Made by a program: the position numbers and the translations under genes
The notes under the pieces: model-generated
What the model was told of the DNA's origin: nothing
Database searches by the model: none
Seen by the model: only the letters and a program-made list of their open reading frames with translations
Source: Emydura subglobosa
Taxonomy: Eukaryota > Chordata > Testudines > Chelidae
Assembly (NCBI GenBank): GCA_007922225.1
Contig: ML680086.1
Location: 5,138,259 to 5,202,258 of the forward strand
Direction: 5' to 3'
Length of the DNA stretch: 64,000 nucleotides
Part shown: piece after piece, positions 57,775 through 64,000 of the stretch
How positions within the stretch are numbered: the first letter of the stretch is position 1
How the letters are laid out: every line of letters starts with the position of its first letter

Positions 57775-60060
57775 TACAGATTGCACACTGTAGGCTGCAC
57801 TGGTTAAAAAGCCCACCTGGTTTAGAGGGGAAGTGACGGCAGATATAAAAAAATATATATAACAAATGGAAGGAAGGGGAAGCTGATAGTAAAGAATATA
57901 AATCAGAAGCTAGGAATTGTAGAAAATTGAAAAGGGAAGCAAAGGAACACAAGGAGAAATCTCTGGCCAGCAGAATTAAGGACAATAAGAAGCTGTTTTT
58001 AAAAATATATTAGGAACAAAAAGAATGCTGACTATGGTATTCGTCCATTACTAGATGGAAATGGTAGAATTATCAATAAGAATACAGAAAAGGTAGAAAT
58101 GTTGAATAAATAGTTCTATTCTGTAGTTGGGGGAAAACCAGATGATATAGTCTCATCATATCGTGATGATAACATTCCATTCCATTTATGATAACACTCT
58201 TTCTATTCCATCTCTGGACGATGTGAAACAGAAGCTACTAAAATTAGACATTTTTAAATCAGTGGGTCCAGATAACTTGCTTCCAAGAGTTTTAAAAGAG
58301 CTGTTTGATGAGCTCATTAGATCGTTAATGTTGATTTTCAATATATGACTTGGAGCACTGGAGAAGTTCCAGACGACTGAAAGAAAGCTAATGTTGAGTC
58401 AATTTTTCAAAAGGGTAAGCGGGTAATTACAAGTCTGTCAGCCTGATATTGATCCCAGGCAAGATAATGGAGTGGCTGACACAAGACTCTATTAAGAATC
58501 AAGGGAGGGCAATGCAATTAATGGAAATCAACATGGGTTTATGGAAAATAGATCCTGTCAAATTAACCTGATATCTTTTTTGATGAGATTACAAGTTTGG
58601 TTGATCAAGGTAATAGTGTTAATGTAATATCCTTAAAGTTCTGAAAAGCATTTGACTTGGTACTGCACAACATTTTGATCAAAAAACTAAAATGATATAA
58701 AATTTACATGGCACACATTAAATGGATTAGAAAGTGGCTAACTGATAGGTCTCAAAATGTAACTGTAAATGGGGAATCACCATCCAACAGGTGTGGTTCT
58801 AATGGGGTCCCACTGAGATTAGTTCTTGATCCTATATTATTTAACATTTTTAATCAATTATGTGGAAGAAAACATGAAATGATTGTTCATAAAGTTTGCA
58901 GATGACATAAAAATTGTGGGAGTGATAAATAATGAAGAGAATAGGTCACTGATTCAGAGTGATCTGGATCACTTAGGATATGTCTACACTGATGATGGCA
59001 AATTCGCCGCCGTCAGATCAATTTATCCAGATTGATTGAGTGGAAGTGACGACCCACTCAATCAATCCGGAAGTCGATTTAATAAAACCACCTCCCCAAA
59101 AAGCGCAGTGCTGCATCGACGGGTACACATTTCCCATCAGCACAGCGTAGTGGAGATGGTGCACAGAAAGGGATTCAGGAAGTCAACATAAGTTATGCAA
59201 ACTACTCTACGTAGCTTGCGTAACTCCCAGTGACTGCCGTCGAATTTGTCTGTCAGTGTAGACCAGGCCATTGTAAATTGGGTGCAACGCTATGTGTTTT
59301 AATACAGCTAAATGTATAACCCTCAGTACAAAGAACACATACTTACAGGATGGAAGACTCTCTATCCTGGGAAGTAGTGACTCTGAAAAAGATTTGAGGG
59401 TTGTGGTGGCTAATCAGCTGAACATGAACTCCCTGTGTGATGCTGTGGCCAAAAGAATTAATGTGATCCTGGAATGCATAAACTGGGGAACCTGAAGTAG
59501 GAATAAAGAGGTAATTTTACTGGTGTGACCGTTGCTAGAATACGGTGTTCAGATCTTGTGTCCACATTTCAAGAAGAATGTTGATAAATTGGAGAAGATT
59601 CAGAGAAGACCCACAAGAATGATTATAGGATTAGAAAACATGCCTTATAATGGTAGACTCGAAGAGCTCCATCTATTTAGTTTAACAAAGAGAAGGTTTA
59701 AGCATGACTTGATTACATCTTTAAGTGCCAACATGGGGAACACATTTAATAATGAGGTCTTCAGTGTAGCAGACACAAGTATAACACGATCCAGTGGCTG
59801 GAAGTTGAAACTAGACAAATTCAGACTGGAAATAAGGCATACATTTTTAAAGGTAAGAGTAATTAACCACTAGACCAATTTATCAAGGGTTGTGGTGGAT
59901 TCTTCATCACTGACAATTTTTAAATCAAGATTGAATGTTCTTCTAAAAGATCTGCTCTAGGAATTATTATGAGGAGGTTCTCTGGCCTGTATCATACAGG
60001 AGACCAGACCTAGATGATCATGATAGTCCCTTCTGGCCTTGGAATCTATGAATGGATGAG
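57775..60060 (+). mobile_element. Old CR1-type LINE, about 2 kb, interrupted
   Basis: It starts in the linker after the endonuclease (NKWKEGEADSKEYKSEARNC, KEKSLASRIKDNKK). NTLSIPSLDDVKQKLLKLDI and SVGPDNLLPRVLKELFDEL follow near 58190-58310, then decayed reverse transcriptase (GVPLRLVLDPILFNIF near 58805) and KFADD-like sequence near 58900. After a MITE at 58976-59270 the C-terminal part resumes (SILGSSDSEKDLRVVVANQL, LEYGVQILCPHFKKN). The 3' end at about 60055 has GATAGTCCCTTCTGGCCTTG and ATCTATGAATGGATGA. Many stops show that it is older than copies A-C. Confidence 0.8.
58976..59270. mobile_element. MITE inserted in the old CR1
   Basis: The ends are GGATATGTCTACACT and AGTGTAGACCAGGCC, an inverted pair with a few changes, enclosing about 295 bp without coding sequence. 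TTA on the left and TTG just beyond the right end would fit a 3-bp TTA duplication (PIF/Harbinger type), but this is not certain. CR1 sequence reads in register across it. Confidence 0.75.
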
Positions 60061-61300
60061 TCTGGTAGAGGTGCCTACCACTGAATGAAAGCATGTACAC
60101 AGTCTGTTGGCTTCTGTTTCCCATACAGCATGTCATCTGGTGACATTCCCCTGCTGCTCCCAACAGTAAGTTCCCCTACCAGCACCAAATTAGAGCACTG
60201 AGCATCTCACCAACCTTGTCCTGTGCATCGCCTCACCACCTCATCTGGAACCTCCACAACCTCACCTCCATCCACCTCTGCATGACCTGGCACCTCAGCA
60301 ACCTCACCTGGATCCCGACTCCACAGCCTGGCATCTGGGCCTTCTCTCTTAGAACCTCAGCAGTACAACCCAAAGTAATCCTGCTCACACCCACTGGAAC
60401 ACCAGCACAATCTGTCACAACCCCTACATTATTCTCTTCTGCACTTTCCCTTGCAAGCCTCCCTTTGACCAGCTCTCTCTGTCCTCCTTGTCTGCAGCCC
60501 TCCATGGATCCGGTAAGTGCATCACCAGCAGAGTCACCTAGAGACAGCTCCCCCCAGCAACACCAGATTCTAGATCTGTCCCATCCCAAGCTCCACTTGA
60601 GCCCAGGAAGCCACCAAGTCCCACTCCGGCTACCAGGAGGGCCCTGCCCCAGTACACAAGATTGTCTCCATCTCCTCGTTGAATCAAACAAGGCTGTGGA
60701 GGGGAAGTAGCGGAGTTTAGAAGGGGGCCCATGAAAGGCCTTGAACAGGTGCTGGGGCCTACAGCTCCAAAAGGCACACACGACCAATGACCTTCTGGAC
60801 AGATTGTGACAGTGAATAGCATCACCAATGCACTCACTCAGATGGTCACCTGTAAGCAGGATGTATGTGTTCTCCCCAGGGGACAACCCATATCAGCTCT
60901 GCTCTGCCGCAGTTCTGCTGCACCCTCATTGTCATCACCAGAGCCTGACCACACCTTTCTTGGCTCTGCCGATACTTCCTTCCTCCGTCTTTCTCCTCCT
61001 CCTGGTCTTACCCCGTCTCTCCCTCTTTTCTGTCTGTTATTCATCACTCCCCTTCCCCACTGACTCTTGTCATTTCTCAGTGTACCTCTATCATGCCCCC
61101 ACATCCTGTCAAGTTCCTGTGAGGAATCACAGGCCTCAAACCCACACCCATGGGTCCCCAGGCAGCACTCAGACCACAACTGCCACCCAGCAGCTCAGCT
61201 GAGTAACGAGGGAAGGGTCCAGGGAAGGGCTAGCTCACAGAGGGCCCTGTCCCGCAAAGCTCCCAATTGGGGGAAATATCCAGCCTGCTGATTGATTAAG
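60061..61300. other. Unassigned; C-rich at 60200-61200
   Basis: Some frames are open here, for example 60216-60710, but none shows a motif I know. It may be the 5' part of the R2-type copy or unrelated DNA. Confidence 0.3.
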
Positions 61301-61576
61301 GAGATTGTTATGGTGGACGTCACGGTCCCATTCAAAAACAGGACCCTGGCCTTTCGCGCAGCCCAAGCTCGTAAAGAGAAGTATGCCCCCTGGCCAACAT
61401 CCTGAGAGCAAAGGGCTACAAGGTTTAGATCCACGCCCTGATCGTCAGAGCCCTGGGCGCTTGGGATCCCTGCAACAAGTGTGTGCTGCGGGGCTGCGAT
61501 GTCAGTCGGCATCAGGTGGTCGAGAGATATTTACATTGAGCACATCACCGGGCACAGACAGTACCAGGATGAGTAA
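61301..61576 (+). pseudogene. R2-type LINE, C-terminal endonuclease end
   Basis: Across two frameshifts the plus strand reads IVMVDVTVPFKNRTLAFRAA, QARKEKYAP, then LRAKGYKV, a stop, HALIVRALGAWDPCNK and finally RWSRDIYIEHITGHRQYQDE before a TAA at 61574. VxVDVTVPF with the following lysine-rich helix and the WSRDIYxEHxTGHRQY end are characteristic of the restriction-like endonuclease C-terminus of R2-family LINEs in vertebrates. There is no reverse transcriptase upstream, so it is a 5'-truncated copy. It is not in ribosomal DNA here. Confidence 0.7.
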
Positions 61577-61950
61577 ACCGGAGTGCCACCGTGAGGAATT
61601 TATAGATTAAAGGACTATCTACACCATATAACTGACTCAATGAGGGAGAATCCACTATTATGGACATATCTACTCCCCATTAACCGCATCATATATAACC
61701 CCTGCAATAAGTGATGTTCCCAAATTACTGATCGTGTGTACTGTTATCCGTCAAATCTATTACCCCCCATCCAGGATACCACAGATTATGCTTTCATTGT
61801 ACTCCCTGACTCCCAACCAAACTCTGTACCTGCTGATAATCTGTATATTATGCCTGGATGTCCAGGAACTCTTTTGTTTAAACTCTGTACCTGAGCATTT
61901 TTTTTTTTTTTAAACATTACCTTTAATAAAAAATTTTAAACCAGGAAGTA
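61577..61950 (+). other. 3' UTR and end of the R2-type copy
   Basis: A non-coding stretch follows the stop. AACTCTGTACCTG occurs twice (about 61823 and 61880), then a T-run at 61892-61910 and CTTTAATAAAAAATTTTAAA. I take the end near 61950. Confidence 0.45.
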
Positions 61951-62356
61951 ACAATAGGAAGTTGTCTGAGCAGTTGGAGGATTCCTTGGCTGGCTGTGAC
62001 TCTGGACCCCTCCTGCTTACCTGACTCCTGCATTCCCGCTTGTTCCCTGTTCCTGCTTCCCCGCCTGCTCCTGGTTCCTGTCCTCCCATCCCAGACCCCT
62101 TCTACTCCCAGTTCCTGCCGTTCTGCCCTACTCCAGGACCCTGATCCTCCATCTTACTGGCTCTGACCTTTGGCTTGATATCTGACATTGTCTCTGGCTC
62201 TGACCTCTGGTATGGCACCTGATGCTGCTTTTAGTGGTGACCTGCTCTGACAATTGGACCTGAGTCCTGTTCCAAATACTAGGCCTAACCACCCACACCC
62301 TGGTCATTGCAGCTAGCTCAGACCCTATTAACCTCTCTGAGTGGGCCCAACTGAGG

Positions 62357-63257
62357 ATGGACCCAGCAGAGCTCCCTGTACCAGGAAGGGTATCGGTACT
62401 GCACGAGCAAGTAACCTGCCTCCAGGCAGACAACTGAGCCCTCCAGGTGCAGAATATGTAGCTGGCCACTGAGAATCTCAGTGCAGAAAATGCCGCACTG
62501 GGTTCGTCCAACTGCACTGCGCCTTGAGCAGGGACCCACCATCCCTTCGCCCAAGTCCTTCAATGGAAGCCACGCCAAATTCCGAAGATTCTTGAATCAA
62601 TGCCATCTCTTGTTCTTACTGACCATGTATGCTTCTGACCATACAAAAGTAGGCCTGGTAGTCAGCCTGCTCACAGAGGAGGCATTGGACTGTGGCTCTC
62701 CCCTGTAGGAAGCCAACTGTCCAGTTTTGTCTAACAGGGACGCCTTCCACTGGTCAATATCGACCATTGTTGATGACTGTAACCACGCCTCAGGCCACCC
62801 TGCTGAAATGCCAACAGGGATTGGCTCCAGTCACTGCCAATGTAGCTCACTTCCACCATCTCATATCAGACAAAGAATCAAAGGATGCAGTCTAGTTATA
62901 TCAGTTTCAGTGGGGCCTGTAGGATGAGATTAAGGATGAACTGGCCTGAGTTGAGACCCCAACAAGTAGGAATGCCTTCATAGAGCACATCATCTGTATC
63001 GACAATTGTCTATGTGAGTGACAGACAGAAAGAAGAGGACACTGCGACTGTGCCCCCTACAATCAGATTTGCCCCAGACAGTTGAGCTGAAGCAGGTAGA
63101 CCTAATGTGCCGTAAACTCACCCATGAAGAGAGAAAGTGCTGGCAATGTCTTAACTTGAGGTACTACTGTGGCAAGCAGGGCCATGCAGTCTCCAATTGC
63201 CCTACAAGGAAACCAGTCCAAAGTAACCTGGGAAACAAGTTAGCCCAGGCTCAGTGA
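62357..63257 (+). pseudogene. Gag of the Sushi-like element
   Basis: It starts at ATG 62357 (MDPAELPVPG, then LHEQVTCLQADN and a stop). The capsid part reads SPKSFNGSHAKFRRFLNQCH, LLFLLTMYASDHTKVGLVVS, then LLTEEAL (about 62545-62695), typical of Sushi-type gag (PxxFxG, FRxFLNQC, KVxFxxSLL). After shifts the nucleocapsid end has YYCGKQGHAVSNCP at about 63160-63200. The first Cys of CxxC is replaced by Arg (RYYC), so the knuckle is incomplete. Gag would have built the particle. Several stops prevent a product. Confidence 0.72.
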
Positions 63258-64000
63258 AGGAGGCTGGCCTAGGCATTCTGACAGAGTATCCTCCTGAAAC
63301 TCCCACTGAGATCCTGACAGGGATACACGCTGGTTCCCATCAGCCAGCACCACATCTTCAAGTCCCAGCTAAATTGCAAATACTGGGACATTCCCAGCCA
63401 CTCCCTCCACAGCAGGCCTTCATTGACTCGGGTGCAGCAGACAATTTCATTGATGCAATGGCAGCCCAGGGCACTACAGATTCCCCTGTGGCCCAAGCCT
63501 GTCCTGGATCTGGTAGAGACAGTTGATGGGTCCCTCTTATTATCTTGGCCAGTGGCCATAGAAATTGTTCTGCTCCAAGTTACAATTCAGGGGCATCAAG
63601 AAATCCTATAGTTCAGTGCCATCCATTTCCTACATTTCCCTTTGATTTCATGGCTGGCCTTCCACAACCCCCTTACGTACTAGCACAAACTGAAAGTTGA
63701 ATTCTCCTCTGAATTTTGCCAGCAACACTGCTTGACCCTGGGTATTGAGCAGCATCCAGTACTCCCCAACGGTCTCACAGCGCTGTCCCACAGATTCCAG
63801 TCCTCAGCTTCCATCCAAATACTGTGACTACAAAGATGTAGGCAAAAAATTTGAACTCTGGCATCTTGCCCCCACACAGAAACTAAGACTGCCCAGTCAA
63901 GCTACAAGTGGGACAAACATTTCATTTGGGCATATATATATGCCATGTCGGAGCCTGAACTAGCTGCACTGTGCACCTACCTTCAAGAAAACCTAGACAA
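63254..64000 (+). pseudogene. Protease and start of reverse transcriptase
   Basis: QQAFIDSGAADNFIDAMA at about 63410-63465 is the retropepsin active site (DSGA) in the Sushi-type context. Further on, in other frames, WHLAPTQKLRLP and SFGHIYMPCRSLN near 63860-63955 match the stretch before the reverse transcriptase fingers (LPPHRxYDxxI, PxGRIYxLSxxEL). The window ends there. The rest of pol would lie beyond 64000. Confidence 0.7.

Larger units (their letters stand above)
61960..64000 (+). mobile_element. Sushi-like Ty3/gypsy element, runs off the window
   Basis: A C/T-rich leader with repeated CTCTGACCT-type units (62155-62260) leads to a gag with an N-terminal coiled-coil-like start, a capsid block, a zinc knuckle, then a DSGA protease motif and the start of the reverse transcriptase. 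The order and motifs match the Sushi/Hamlet group of Metaviridae from which PEG10 and RTL genes derive. Stops in all parts show a decayed copy. The 5' LTR is not clearly delimited. Confidence 0.7.

Overview
The window looks like intergenic DNA from a non-avian sauropsid, most likely a turtle. It carries several CR1 LINE copies of different ages, two MIR SINEs, an L2-type LINE remnant, hAT-type MITEs, two kinds of decayed Ty3/gypsy polyprotein plus a third found only as a gag-pol start, a Penelope-like fragment, an R2-type LINE fragment and two Tx1-clade LINEs. I recognise no host protein-coding gene, tRNA, rRNA or CRISPR array. Nearly every long reading frame is part of a mobile element or its antisense shadow. 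The species is inferred from the repeat mix; a crocodilian or tuatara is not excluded.

Layout. 0.1-2.9 kb: a decayed minus-strand coding repeat from an unnamed multicopy protein family. 3.4-11.9 kb: an almost full-length, very GC-rich Tx1-type LINE (5' leader, ORF1 with CCHC knuckle, ORF2 with endonuclease and reverse transcriptase, 3' end), broken by frameshifts. 11.9-24.2 kb: AT-rich DNA with an L2-like remnant, a tRNA-like composite repeat, a MIR, a hAT MITE and a TE-poor stretch rich in TAATTA motifs. 24.2-27.35 kb: an internally deleted Ty3/gypsy element with two recognisable LTRs. 29.7-31.2 kb: CR1. 32.5-35.3 kb: CR1 tail, MITE, and an older CR1 split by a solo LTR. 38-43 kb: MIR, fold-back MITE, a 700-bp solo LTR with a perfect 5-bp target duplication, and a hAT MITE with a perfect 8-bp duplication.

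43.3-48.1 kb: a minus-strand gypsy-type element whose integrase C-terminus precedes the reverse transcriptase (Gmr1-like order). Its 3' LTR is split by a 2.1-kb CR1. 48.5-49.0 kb: the end of a Penelope-like element. 51.2-52.4 kb: an internally deleted CR1. 52.45-57.6 kb: a second Tx1 copy, same orientation as the first, cut off before its reverse transcriptase. 57.6-60.1 kb: a hAT fragment and an old CR1 holding a MITE. 61.3-61.95 kb: the C-terminus and 3' end of an R2-type LINE. 62-64 kb: leader, gag, protease and pol start of a Sushi-like gypsy element running off the window.

The most informative signals are: a TAATG stop/start overlap between ORF1 and ORF2 shared by the two Tx1 copies, a conserved ORF1 C-terminal region in those copies, the Gmr1-like domain order, and the unnamed protein family at the left edge. 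Everything protein-like here is decayed; none appears able to make an intact product.
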